Source: Syntrophomonadaceae bacterium
Lineage (GTDB): Bacteria > Bacillota > Dethiobacteria > DTU022
Direction of reading: 5' to 3'
Assembly (NCBI GenBank): GCA_007126465.1
Contig: SLBE01000180.1
Location: 1 to 14,175 of the forward strand
DNA: 14,175 bases
Shown here: piece after piece, positions 6,152 through 13,680 of the stretch
Numbering within the stretch: position 1 is the first letter of the stretch
Layout: every line of letters begins with the position of its first letter
The notes under the pieces: model-generated
Told to the model about the DNA's origin: nothing
The model's database searches: none
Seen by the model: only the letters and a program-made list of their open reading frames with translations
Position numbers and translations under genes: made by a program

Positions 6152-6763
6152 ATGAGTGTAAACTTTAATCCGGTTGTGCCTAAAGCTGCTTATTTACGAG
6201 ATATTTACTTTGGACAGAATGAAAATGAAAACAACTCCAATCGACCTGAAGCAGAACGCAGGGAATCGGAAAATAGATCTTCGGGAATCATTAATCAGCC
6301 TGATACTTTAACCATTTCCGACGAGGCGCAGCGTATGCAGCGCTTAAGTGAAATGGCAAACATTCATGATGCTACTCTTGGGCAGCAACGTGAAATGTAC
6401 AGACCGGGGCTTGAGCAAACTGAAATCCGCTCGGAAACCGGTCTTGAAGAACCACGTGAAACCGGCCACGAAATTATCCGTGAAAATGAAATGCCTGTAA
6501 ATAAACAGCAAGAAGAACCGGTTCTGAGAGAAGAGGAAGGGATTAGGGAAAACCCTGTCAGACCGGAACAGGCCGTACAGGATCAGCGTCCACCACTTGA
6601 AGAGACAAGCTTCGGCGAAGCTGAAACAAGAGCCCGCAGCAGTGAAGATATGAGAGCTGCCGAGGCCAATATAAAGACCTTTAGCAGTTCAAGCCTGGTC
6701 CAGGCATATGCCACTGCTGCAAATGTGACCCAGGCCAGTTTTACAATCAATTATAAGGTTTAG
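6152..6763 (+). CDS. Acidic, low-complexity protein of unknown function
   Basis: I do not recognise this 203-residue protein. An N-terminal patch (MSVNFNPVVPKAAYLRDIYFG) is followed by a Glu/Arg/Asn/Gln-rich region that looks disordered (~22-165). Within it lies PDTLTISDEAQRMQRL (50-64); the D-x-L-x-IS-x-EAQ/K pattern recurs in clostridial motility-associated proteins such as FlgM, but the rest does not match FlgM. The C-terminus (SSSLVQAYATAANVTQASFTINYKV) is better ordered and ends hydrophobic. No signal peptide or membrane span is visible. The start was moved from a GTG at 6131 to ATG 6152, because AAGGGAGG (6134-6141) then lies 10 nt upstream. It stands alone between its own promoter and a strong terminator, between pilT and pilB. 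A regulatory or adaptor role for the motors is speculation. Confidence 0.7.
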   Translation: MSVNFNPVVPKAAYLRDIYFGQNENENNSNRPEAERRESENRSSGIINQPDTLTISDEAQRMQRLSEMANIHDATLGQQREMYRPGLEQTEIRSETGLEEPRETGHEIIRENEMPVNKQQEEPVLREEEGIRENPVRPEQAVQDQRPPLEETSFGEAETRARSSEDMRAAEANIKTFSSSSLVQAYATAANVTQASFTINYKV

Positions 6764-6780
6764 CAATTAATAATTGAGTA

Positions 6781-6845
6781 GCCTGTTTGCTAACTTTTAA
6801 CTGCTTGCTCAATAAGTTAACAGGTTAGCAGTCAGGCTTATTTTT
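6781..6845 (+). terminator. Strong hairpin terminator or attenuator ahead of pilB
   Basis: Three nested helices align: GCCTG (6781-6785)/CAGGC (6833-6837), GCTAAC (6789-6794)/GTTAGC (6824-6829), and TTAAC (6797-6801)/GTTAA (6816-6820), followed by TTATTTTT. It lies 18 nt after the unknown gene and 27 nt before the pilB GTG. No promoter fits in the remaining space, so pilB transcripts must read through it or start inside the upstream gene. That suggests attenuation of pilB. Confidence 0.75.
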
Positions 6846-6871
6846 ATGAGAAGAAGGGGAGTATAAACAAC

Positions 6872-8593
6872 GTGACGGATAACAGGACAACCTACCTGGG
6901 AGAGTACCTGGTTAAAAAAGAGGTTATAACCAGGGAGCAGTTGAAGAAGGCTCTGCAGGTTCAGGAGGAGCGGACAAAGCGTGGAGAACAGGTCTACCTG
7001 GGCAATATCATTGTTGAACTGGGCTACTGCAGCGATGAAGTTATCGCAAAAGTTTTAGCAAGTAAGTTCGAAGTTCCCTACTTTAACGTTGAAGACACTG
7101 AAATTACTGAGAAAGTAATTAATATGATTCCCCGCAGAACTGCCAATAGGTACAAGGTATTTCCGCTCAAATTAGAAGGAAACCAATTGATTGTTGCGAT
7201 GATGAATCCGATAGATTACTCTGCCCTGGATGATTTGAACATTGTGACGGGCAAAGAAGTAAAACCTGTAATGATCAAGGACAGAGACCTGAAAAAGTTA
7301 ATTGCCAAGGTCAGCGAAAAGTATTCTCGTGATATTGAAAGCTTCGAATATTTTAAGTACTCAAGCCGCAGCAAATCTGAAAGAACCAGGAGCGGCCGGT
7401 TAAATATTACCGTGACAGGGAGCAATGATGGCAGTCCGGTGGTCCAGCTACTGAATAAGATCCTTAACCTGGCAGTGCAGGAAAGGGCAAATGATGTTCA
7501 CATTGAACCGCAAAAAGATAAAATCAATATTAGATTCCGCATTGATGGAGTAATTCGTAACCGGTTAAGTATTGCCCTTGACTACCATGAAGCTCTTGTA
7601 TCAAGGATTAAAGTACTTGGCAACATGGATATAACCGATAGCCGCTCACCACAGGATGGAAGGATTTCAGTCGAAAATGATGGTGAGCATATTGATATCA
7701 GGGCTGCTTCAATTCCATCTTATTATGGAGAAAGGGTAACCCTGCGCATGCTATTCAGCGAACCCGGTCTTTTGAAGATGACCAGCCTGGGTATGGAGAA
7801 AGATCAACTGGCTAAAATGAAAAGGATTATACGCTACCCACATGGCTGTATCTTGCTGTGCGGCCCAACTGGAAGCGGGAAGAGTACTACCCTTTATTCG
7901 GTTTTGACGGAGATCAACGATGACCAAACAAATATTATGACAGTAGAGGACCCTATTGAAAGAGTGATTGACGGTATTAACCAGGTTCAGTATAACCGAA
8001 AAGCCGGTATTACTTTTTCAAGCAGTTTGTCTTCCATGCTGCGCAGCCATCCTGATGTAATCATGGTTGGTGAAATCAGGGATGCTGAAACAGGCGCTAT
8101 GGTGACCGAAGCTGCATTAACAGGGCACCTGGTCATGTCAACCATCCATGCCAGCGACTCATCAAAAGGGATTCTTCACCTGATGGATATGGGAGTTGAA
8201 CCGTACCTGGTTGAATCTTCTTTGACCTGCGTTGTTGCGCAGAGGCTTCTCCGCAGACTTTGTGCCAGTTGCAAGGTCAAGAATACGGTATCCCGTGAAA
8301 AATTACTAAAGTATTTGCCTGATTTTCCGCTTGATGACGGGAATACTATAGAGCTTTACGAATCAAAGGGCTGCACTTTATGTGATAATACAGGATATGT
8401 TGGCCGGACCGGTGTTTTTGAAATTCTCATGATCAGTGACAATATCAGGAGCGCCATTAAAGATACCCAATCTGCTACAAAGATTAACGGGATTGCCGTA
8501 GCAGAAGGCATGGTCCCCATGCGCTTAAACGCTTTACAAAAAGTTAAAGAGGGAATCAGCTCGCTGGAAGAATTTCACAGGCTTTTTATTTAA
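6872..8593 (+). CDS. pilB: PilB, type IV pilus extension ATPase with N-terminal MshEN-type domain
   Basis: PilB is the cytoplasmic hexameric motor that drives pilin polymerisation through PilC. Residues ~1-150 form a GspE_N/MshEN-type domain with two tandem motifs (YLGEYLVKKEVI... from 8; YLGNIIVELGYC... from 42), the fold that binds c-di-GMP in MshE and some PilB proteins. Here the Arg of both RLG motifs is Tyr. The ATPase core is complete: Walker A GPTGSGKS (331-338), Asp box MTVEDPIE (356-363), Walker B VIMVGEIRD (396-404), His box GHLVMSTIHAS (418-428). A zinc-binding four-Cys set (C464/C467, C501/C504) is typical of PilB/GspE and absent from PilT. The length is standard at 573 aa. GTG 6872 is preceded by AAGGGGAG with 10-nt spacing. 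It follows a terminator-like hairpin, so read-through may limit expression. Confidence 0.96.
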   Translation: MTDNRTTYLGEYLVKKEVITREQLKKALQVQEERTKRGEQVYLGNIIVELGYCSDEVIAKVLASKFEVPYFNVEDTEITEKVINMIPRRTANRYKVFPLKLEGNQLIVAMMNPIDYSALDDLNIVTGKEVKPVMIKDRDLKKLIAKVSEKYSRDIESFEYFKYSSRSKSERTRSGRLNITVTGSNDGSPVVQLLNKILNLAVQERANDVHIEPQKDKINIRFRIDGVIRNRLSIALDYHEALVSRIKVLGNMDITDSRSPQDGRISVENDGEHIDIRAASIPSYYGERVTLRMLFSEPGLLKMTSLGMEKDQLAKMKRIIRYPHGCILLCGPTGSGKSTTLYSVLTEINDDQTNIMTVEDPIERVIDGINQVQYNRKAGITFSSSLSSMLRSHPDVIMVGEIRDAETGAMVTEAALTGHLVMSTIHASDSSKGILHLMDMGVEPYLVESSLTCVVAQRLLRRLCASCKVKNTVSREKLLKYLPDFPLDDGNTIELYESKGCTLCDNTGYVGRTGVFEILMISDNIRSAIKDTQSATKINGIAVAEGMVPMRLNALQKVKEGISSLEEFHRLFI

Positions 8594-9120
8594 GCTTTAA
8601 TGCTAACTTATTAGCGTATTGCAACCAAGATTTGCCGCTATTTTAAAGTAAAAGGCGCCATCGGTAATGTACAGCTTTTATTGCAGCCGGACTTTTTTGA
8701 GTACAACGCTATAGCGTGGCAAAAGCAAGTCCGGGATTTCTGAGACAGTGTCCAGCCTTTTTCCCAGGCCGTAAGCCGAGATGATACATAAGAGGGTTGT
8801 GTGGTAGCGCAGTTACTTGTGTGCATCATATATATTCCACGCTCCTTGACTTCAACAAATGTTATGGAAGCTGAACCTTATTTGTTTAGTTAGCAGCTGC
8901 TATCAATGTTAATACCAGCTAACTTGTTTATCAAGTAGTTAAATAAAGAATTTTTTTATGAAATTTGCAATTTATTTTGACAAAATGGAAATCTTAAACT
9001 ATAATATGGTTTAAGTTGGTAAAATAGAGATCAAATTGTAAAAAGATTTTTAGACAGAGAGATATATATAGAGATAGAACCAAAAGAAAGTCATCTTTTC
9101 ATCAGGGAGGAAATGAAAAT
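8594..9120 (+). other. 527-bp gene-free region with multiple stem-loops and a promoter
   Basis: No convincing protein gene. Elements seen: a small GCTAA/TTAGC hairpin right after pilB (8602-8615, no T-run); CCGGACTT (8687-8694)/AAGTCCGG (8727-8734) enclosing an ACGC-TATA-GCGT hairpin (8706-8717); a long arm ATGATACATAAG (8781-8792)/CTTGTGT-gc-ATCAT (8816-8829); AGTTAGC (8888-8894)/GCTAACT (8918-8924); and the consensus promoter at 8977-9005. The cluster of helices over 8687-8829 could be a small structured RNA, but I match it to no known family and see no promoter or terminator clearly assigned to it. Confidence 0.5.
8977..9005 (+). promoter_or_regulatory. Consensus sigma-A promoter for the secreted-protein gene
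   Basis: Perfect TTGACA (8977-8982) and perfect TATAAT (9000-9005) with a 17-nt spacer. Transcription should begin near 9012, leaving a 5' leader of about 110 nt rich in A and T before the SD AGGGAGG (9104-9110). Confidence 0.88.
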
Positions 9121-10266
9121 ATGCGGAACTCTATTTGCGTTGTACTCTTGGTGTTTTTTGTAACCCTGGCTGTGGGCAGTACTGCCCTTGCTGAGCCGGG
9201 GTCTTTTACGTACAGGAAGTATTATGACGTTAACGGTATTATTTTAATGAAAATCCAGGCTGGAAGCGATTATGATCAATCCGGTCAGCACAAATCACTG
9301 GTTCGCGGTGTGGGCCAGCTGCAAAGATATGACTACATTGCGATGAGCAAATATGGCATGATAGTAGATACTGATAATATCTGGACAGCAGACCCTGATT
9401 CGCTCAGAGGTATGGAAGTTGCCGGCACTTTCAGGTTACATGATCAGTATGAAGGTGAAGAAACTGAAGGAGAAAATGGAGATTCAATCCCGCCTGCAGA
9501 TTCACCGCAGATATTTGCGGTCAGCGTTGATGCAGATAGCGGGGAAAGCGGGCAGATGTCGCAGGGTATCAGGGTTGATTCAAGCGGCGAGCACAATTTC
9601 TTCTCAATTGATCAACACGCCCAGACATCAGAAGGTACGGTCAAGCGTTATATAGATATAACCGACCCTGCTTCAGGAGCCTATCTATTTGAAGACTCGA
9701 AGATAGTAGGCCGGGTTAATATAACCGAAATGCTTAATTCCAGCGATCCAGATGAAGATTTTATCATTACAACTGCTTCGTCTATGTTTGATGAGAATAA
9801 TCAAGAAGAACAGCGTGCAGATGAAGGAACTGAGCTACTTGCAGATGTTGATCAAATGGCAGTTTTAGGTGAAAGCATTGATTACGGTGGAGAAGAAGAA
9901 CCGGCCCTGGTTATAGACGGGGCAGAAATATTCAAATCGGTGGTTCCTTTGGGGACAGAAATAGATCAGCTGGGTCTTGATGAAGAAATAGTTTTTCAGT
10001 CAGACCTGATCATGATTAAGGATATTTATGTTAAGTGGGATGATCAGCTCTTTGGCGAATATGATCCATACCAGGAAGGCTCCTACACCTTTGCCGGAGA
10101 ACTTATATTCCCCGATACCGTGGCTTATGATGATAAAGTATTTATTTTCCACGTGGTTCATGTTGTGGAGGATGTAGAAGCATTTCAATCAGAGCAACTC
10201 GAAGACCCGGTACATCGGGGAGAGAATGGAGAAGACGAGGATACCGATGAAGAGTCCGACCGCTAA
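9121..10266 (+). CDS. Secreted acidic protein with C-terminal Ig-like (Big_4-type) domain
   Basis: A Sec signal peptide (MRNS, hydrophobic core 6-20, cleavage after STALA at ~24) predicts export. The mature protein is strongly acidic. Residues ~25-110 form a beta-rich segment with many Tyr; 110-260 is Glu/Asp/Ser-rich. Residues ~272-348 (VVPLGTEIDQLGL...IYVKWDD...YQEGSYTFAGELIFPD...VFIFHVVHV) follow the pattern of bacterial Ig-like group 4 domains (VPLGT..dL.L, VxWD, GxYTFxGxL). The last ~30 residues are highly charged and lie antisense to the end of pilC. ATG 9121 has GGGAGG 10 nt upstream and a perfect promoter at 8977-9005. No sortase motif or S-layer domain is seen. It may be a cell-surface or pilus-associated protein; the function is unknown. 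Confidence 0.8.
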   Translation: MRNSICVVLLVFFVTLAVGSTALAEPGSFTYRKYYDVNGIILMKIQAGSDYDQSGQHKSLVRGVGQLQRYDYIAMSKYGMIVDTDNIWTADPDSLRGMEVAGTFRLHDQYEGEETEGENGDSIPPADSPQIFAVSVDADSGESGQMSQGIRVDSSGEHNFFSIDQHAQTSEGTVKRYIDITDPASGAYLFEDSKIVGRVNITEMLNSSDPDEDFIITTASSMFDENNQEEQRADEGTELLADVDQMAVLGESIDYGGEEEPALVIDGAEIFKSVVPLGTEIDQLGLDEEIVFQSDLIMIKDIYVKWDDQLFGEYDPYQEGSYTFAGELIFPDTVAYDDKVFIFHVVHVVEDVEAFQSEQLEDPVHRGENGEDEDTDEESDR

Positions 10267-11421
10267 GAGAAGCATGGGCTCCAGCATGGTACCCAAACGC
10301 TCTACTATATACGATACTTCTTTTTCATAGTATTTAGCGGCCTGTTCAAGGGTCTGATCAAGCGTGCCGGTTTCTTCGCCGACCCGAACCATTTCTACCA
10401 GTAAAGGCGGAAAGCAGCTTTTGCCTGTCATCGGGGCGGCCATAGTTTCACCATTATTCAAAGCTGCAGAAATATCCCTGATTGCAGCTGTCAGGATTGA
10501 GTTGTCAATAACGCTATCGGTAATTTTCAATGCAGCATGCAGAGAGACTCCTCCCGTTATCAGTGTACCGAGGGTTCGGGCAAAGCGGGCGGTAATAACA
10601 TAGCCATATATTTTCCCGATCAAGGGCAGGCTAAGGCGCAGGTAATCTGCTAAAAGCCTGCCTTTTTTTGTGTTTATACTTAATTTCAGCAGAATGATGA
10701 TGCCCAAAGCAATGACCGGCAAAAGGTAACGGTTGGCAATAATAAATTCACCGGTTGAGAGCATAATTAAACTGAAATAGGGCATTTCCATACCCATGGC
10801 ACTAAAAATGCCGGCAAACTGGGGCAGGACAAATATGACCATAATTGAAATAGCTATCAGGGCTACTATTGTTATAAATAAGGGATATGCGGTAGCTGAA
10901 CGTATTTTTTCCTCGAGATCGTGCTGTTTTTCAAAGTGTTCTGCTATGCGTTCCATGATTGAGTCAAGCATCCCGCTGGCTTCCCCTGCGGCAACCATAT
11001 TTACCAGAAGCGGCGGGAAAAAATTATCCTGCTGTCTTAAGGCAGAGGCAAAATCACTACCTTCTTCAATGGCAGTGGCCGCAGCTTTGATTCTTTTTTT
11101 AAAGGCCTTGTTTTCCATCTGCATGGAAATGGTATTTAGAGCCTGGATAATAGAAATTCCCGCCTTAATCATTGCTGAAAGCTGGTAACAAAAGGTCATC
11201 AAATCACGGCTGCTGTATTGGCGAAGTCCAAGTTTTCTAAAAAGCGCTAACAAAGCATTTTTACTAAACAGATCAGTCAGGCGCTCTTCCTTGATATCAA
11301 GCGGGATCAACCCTTTTGTCCGGATCGCCTTGCTGACAGTACGGCTGCAATCGGCGCGAATCGCCCCGCTTGTTTTGCTGCCTTCCTGGTCCAGCGCCGT
11401 ATAACGGTATGTTTTTTCCAT
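10189..11421 (-). CDS. pilC: PilC, type IV pilus inner-membrane platform protein
   Basis: PilC is the membrane platform on which PilB and PilT act. Two GspF domains are visible (about residues 70-200 and 272-398), each with the characteristic helix pair and a recurrent FPPLLV-M-x-x-GE-x-(S/T)G motif (at ~136-151 and ~338-353). Membrane helices lie at about 180-200, 232-250 and 383-402, and the protein ends SPMYRVFELL as expected for the family. The length is about 410 aa. The TTG at 11424 is in frame, but ATG 11421 is preferred: GGAGG (11435-11431) is 9 nt upstream, and the ATG shares its A with the TGA of pilO (TGATG), giving translational coupling. Its 3' end overlaps the convergent secreted-protein gene by 78 bp. 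It is the last gene of the minus-strand operon. Confidence 0.96.
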   Translation of the reverse strand: MEKTYRYTALDQEGSKTSGAIRADCSRTVSKAIRTKGLIPLDIKEERLTDLFSKNALLALFRKLGLRQYSSRDLMTFCYQLSAMIKAGISIIQALNTISMQMENKAFKKRIKAAATAIEEGSDFASALRQQDNFFPPLLVNMVAAGEASGMLDSIMERIAEHFEKQHDLEEKIRSATAYPLFITIVALIAISIMVIFVLPQFAGIFSAMGMEMPYFSLIMLSTGEFIIANRYLLPVIALGIIILLKLSINTKKGRLLADYLRLSLPLIGKIYGYVITARFARTLGTLITGGVSLHAALKITDSVIDNSILTAAIRDISAALNNGETMAAPMTGKSCFPPLLVEMVRVGEETGTLDQTLEQAAKYYEKEVSYIVERLGTMLEPMLLLAVGLFIGILVFSILSPMYRVFELL

Positions 11422-12002
11422 CAAAATATTCCTCCACCAGTTTGAGCTGATCCTTCCGGATGGTAGAATAGAAGCTGTAGTTGTAATTCCATTTCAACAT
11501 CCGAACCGTCCGGGTTATTCCAGGTTAAGTAATCGAAGCTGATAATATTCGGTAACTTTTCTATCTGTTCCTGAAAATCAAGCAGGTGAAAAGGCGCAGC
11601 AGTAGTTTTTAGCTGCATGAATACGGCGGCGTGTTGATCATAATAAATTGTGTCACCAATACGCAGTGAATTAATTGTGACCGCTTTATCTGCCAGAAAA
11701 GTTTCCATTTCGTTTAAAACCCGGGGTAGAGATTCAAGGTCAGGTAAAATGTTCATCAGCTGTTCATGTTGTTCTTTTTCTTTTAAGAACGTTTCTTCCA
11801 GGGTTGCGCCCTCTTCAATAAGGCTTAACAGTATTGCTTGTTCATCTCTTAAACTGCCTGTGCTGCTGCGGATACTGTTAAGTTCATCTAGCAGGCTTTT
11901 GCCCGCGACGTGCCAGCCGATGAAATACAACGCTGCCATAAGAAATATAATAATAAGCAGTTGTTCCCGTTTACTGAGCGACAATTTTTTCAGGGTTATC
12001 AT
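11421..12002 (-). CDS. pilO: PilO-like pilus alignment protein
   Basis: PilO partners with PilN in the inner-membrane alignment complex. The protein has a short cytoplasmic N-terminus (MITLKKLSLSKREQ), one membrane helix (about 15-32), a coiled-coil segment (~38-90, with heptad-like Leu/Glu spacing) and a C-terminal ferredoxin-like region (~90-175) with FHLLDFQEQIEKLPNIISFD, the classic PilO pattern. At about 193 aa it has a normal length. ATG 12011 has its SD directly against it. ATG 12002 lies 9 nt after GGGAG (12016-12012) and is therefore chosen. It overlaps the end of pilN by 32 bp and is joined to pilC as TGATG. Sequence divergence is usual for this family; order M-N-O-C supports the call. 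Confidence 0.88.
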   Translation of the reverse strand: MITLKKLSLSKREQLLIIIFLMAALYFIGWHVAGKSLLDELNSIRSSTGSLRDEQAILLSLIEEGATLEETFLKEKEQHEQLMNILPDLESLPRVLNEMETFLADKAVTINSLRIGDTIYYDQHAAVFMQLKTTAAPFHLLDFQEQIEKLPNIISFDYLTWNNPDGSDVEMELQLQLLFYHPEGSAQTGGGIF

Positions 12003-12546
12003 CTGGTCCATCTCCCGTTGACAGCTGCGTAGTAATTTTAAAGGTATAGTTTTGATCGGAGTTCAAGGTCAATATGTTTAGCTCTGTTAGTCCGAAAATA
12101 GGAACACTTGAAAGGTTTTGACGATACCTGGCAGGTGCGTGCATGTTGGAGCTGGTGCCGTCAATCTTAATTGAGCCGCCAGGGGTAATCTCAATCCCGG
12201 TGATCGTTATTTGTGCCGGTGCTCTGGCATGAAGTAAATGAAGGGCTGTTGACCACTTATTATGAACAGGCTCTAGCCGGTCAATAACCTGTTTCCTTGT
12301 ATCGATATTTTCAAGCTCCGAGGTCATGTTCAGCATAGGCTCGGCTTCCTGGCGCAGTATGATCATTTCTTTTTCCAGTGTAGTGGCCTGGTTTGCAAGC
12401 AGCTGATGGTAATGATACAGGCCGTAATAAAAGAAAAACGGGGTAAAGATCAATGAAATTAACAGGATTTTCATTAGAGACCTTTTCTTGTGGAAAAGCT
12501 CCCGGCTGATATACACCGGGCTTCGCAGATCAAGATCATAGCTCAA
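11971..12546 (-). CDS. pilN: PilN-like pilus alignment protein
   Basis: The topology and position fit PilN: a cytoplasmic N-terminal tail (MSYDLDLRSPVYISRELFHKKR) that in the family binds PilM, a single membrane helix at about 26-46, a coiled coil (~47-85), and a C-terminal domain with the pattern ITITGIEITPGGSIKIDGTS (125-144), common in PilN/ComGF-like periplasmic-face domains. The length of 191 aa is typical. The start is a TTG (12546) overlapping the TGA of pilM. The SD AAGGGGGTGG ends a few bases upstream, and the next Met (residue 25) would remove the PilM-binding tail. The gene lies between pilM and pilO, overlapping both. Confidence 0.88.
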   Translation of the reverse strand: MSYDLDLRSPVYISRELFHKKRSLMKILLISLIFTPFFFYYGLYHYHQLLANQATTLEKEMIILRQEAEPMLNMTSELENIDTRKQVIDRLEPVHNKWSTALHLLHARAPAQITITGIEITPGGSIKIDGTSSNMHAPARYRQNLSSVPIFGLTELNILTLNSDQNYTFKITTQLSTGDGPDDNPEKIVAQ

Positions 12547-13676
12547 TTACTCCACCCCCTTAGAGCTAAACCATGGGCAAGTGGGAAAAAGATATCTTCA
12601 CGGTTTTGGGCGCTACCATTTTTACTGCCGGGCTGGTTAATATTAATTAAAGGGTTATACAAAAACTGTTTTATCTGCAGGTGCTTTTCAATTAAAGCTC
12701 TCAGGCCGGGTATAAAGGCCCCGCCGCCGCTAAAGTGCAGCTGCTGCAGAACAGGTTCAGTTTCTCCATACTGATCAAGCCAGGTATTGAGAGTTTGTTC
12801 AATTTTCATTGCCAGCTGCTTGCAGGCGGGTATCAGCATTTTTTTATCGGCCGTGGTTGTGCTGTTAAAAAGATGTTTCTCAGCATCCCCGGCGCTGCAC
12901 ATATGCTTATCCTGCAGGATGCGAATAAAATTATATGTTCCAAGTTTAATACTGCGGTAAAAAAGCAGTTCGTCTTCACCGGTAATCAACACTGCGCTAT
13001 TGTAATACCCGATATAAATCAGAGCAGCCGGTTTGCTCCGGGAAGGTATTATCGCAGGATCTGTTTCATTGAGATAGATCTGCCGGGAATTTGCCGTATT
13101 AAAGGACCGGAAGAGGGAAAGTGGCTCAACTTCCAGGGCGCCGCATTTAAGACCTGCCAGATCAAGTATATCGGTGTATTTTTCGGCGGTGTTTTTGCTG
13201 GTCACTGCAAGGATATAATCACGTTCTTTGTTATCATTTGCGGAAAATCTATTTTGCAAACAGTAGTCAAACACAATTTCCTCTTCTTCGGCCTGGGGTA
13301 AACTCTGCAAAGCTTCCCAGTACATTGCTTTATTTAATGCACGACTGCCCATCAGCGGCAGCCTGACCGTGCGAAAAGAAAATGCCTGGGGATTAAGGCT
13401 GAGATTAACATGAATGTCATGCCAGCCCTTTGTGTTGATCACTGTCCTGATTTTCCGGGCCAGCAGATCCGGATTTGCCGGTACTCCAGCTTCAAAAGCG
13501 CCTTCCGGGGTACGGCCGATGAAACTTTTATTTACCGACAACTTACCCTTATGATTATGAAGCTGTATCATTTTTATCATGGCACTACCCAGATCAAGGC
13601 CGATGGAGGAGTATTTATTCCGAAGGGCAGCTGATTTCTTCTTTTTTCTTATCGCTTTTTCTGCAATTGCAGGCAT
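12543..13676 (-). CDS. pilM: PilM, actin-like pilus assembly ATPase
   Basis: PilM is a cytoplasmic actin/FtsA-fold protein that binds PilN and helps dock the motors. Seen: phosphate-1 motif SSIGLDLGSAMIKMIQL (23-39), a long middle region, and adenosine motif FSGGGAFIPGL near residues 317-327. An N-terminal 20-residue Lys/Arg-rich extension (RKKKKSAALRNK) precedes the fold and is not usual in the shortest PilM proteins; it might contact the membrane. The total length of 377 aa is near the family norm. ATG 13676 has GGGAG 9 nt upstream and begins 4 nt after the stop of the PilX-like gene. Its TGA overlaps the TTG start of pilN, so the operon is tightly coupled. Confidence 0.93.
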   Translation of the reverse strand: MPAIAEKAIRKKKKSAALRNKYSSIGLDLGSAMIKMIQLHNHKGKLSVNKSFIGRTPEGAFEAGVPANPDLLARKIRTVINTKGWHDIHVNLSLNPQAFSFRTVRLPLMGSRALNKAMYWEALQSLPQAEEEEIVFDYCLQNRFSANDNKERDYILAVTSKNTAEKYTDILDLAGLKCGALEVEPLSLFRSFNTANSRQIYLNETDPAIIPSRSKPAALIYIGYYNSAVLITGEDELLFYRSIKLGTYNFIRILQDKHMCSAGDAEKHLFNSTTTADKKMLIPACKQLAMKIEQTLNTWLDQYGETEPVLQQLHFSGGGAFIPGLRALIEKHLQIKQFLYNPLININQPGSKNGSAQNREDIFFPLAHGLALRGWSN

Positions 13677-13680
13677 CGCA

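Noticed and set aside
8638..8829. 63-codon minus-strand frame with a GGAG 12 nt upstream and five cysteines
   Set aside because: It coincides with the inverted repeats of the region, has no recognisable domain, and its spacing to the SD is long; more likely a chance frame.
8793..8840. tRNA-like D-arm string (GGTAGCGCAGTTAC)
   Set aside because: No acceptor stem, anticodon arm or TTCGA-type T-loop is found around it.
10796..11188. 130-codon plus-strand frame antisense to pilC
   Set aside because: Shadow of the PilC coding sequence, with no ribosome binding site or recognisable domain.
12735..13301. 188-codon plus-strand frame antisense to pilM
   Set aside because: Shadow frame; the minus strand encodes PilM with clear actin-fold motifs, SD and operon context.
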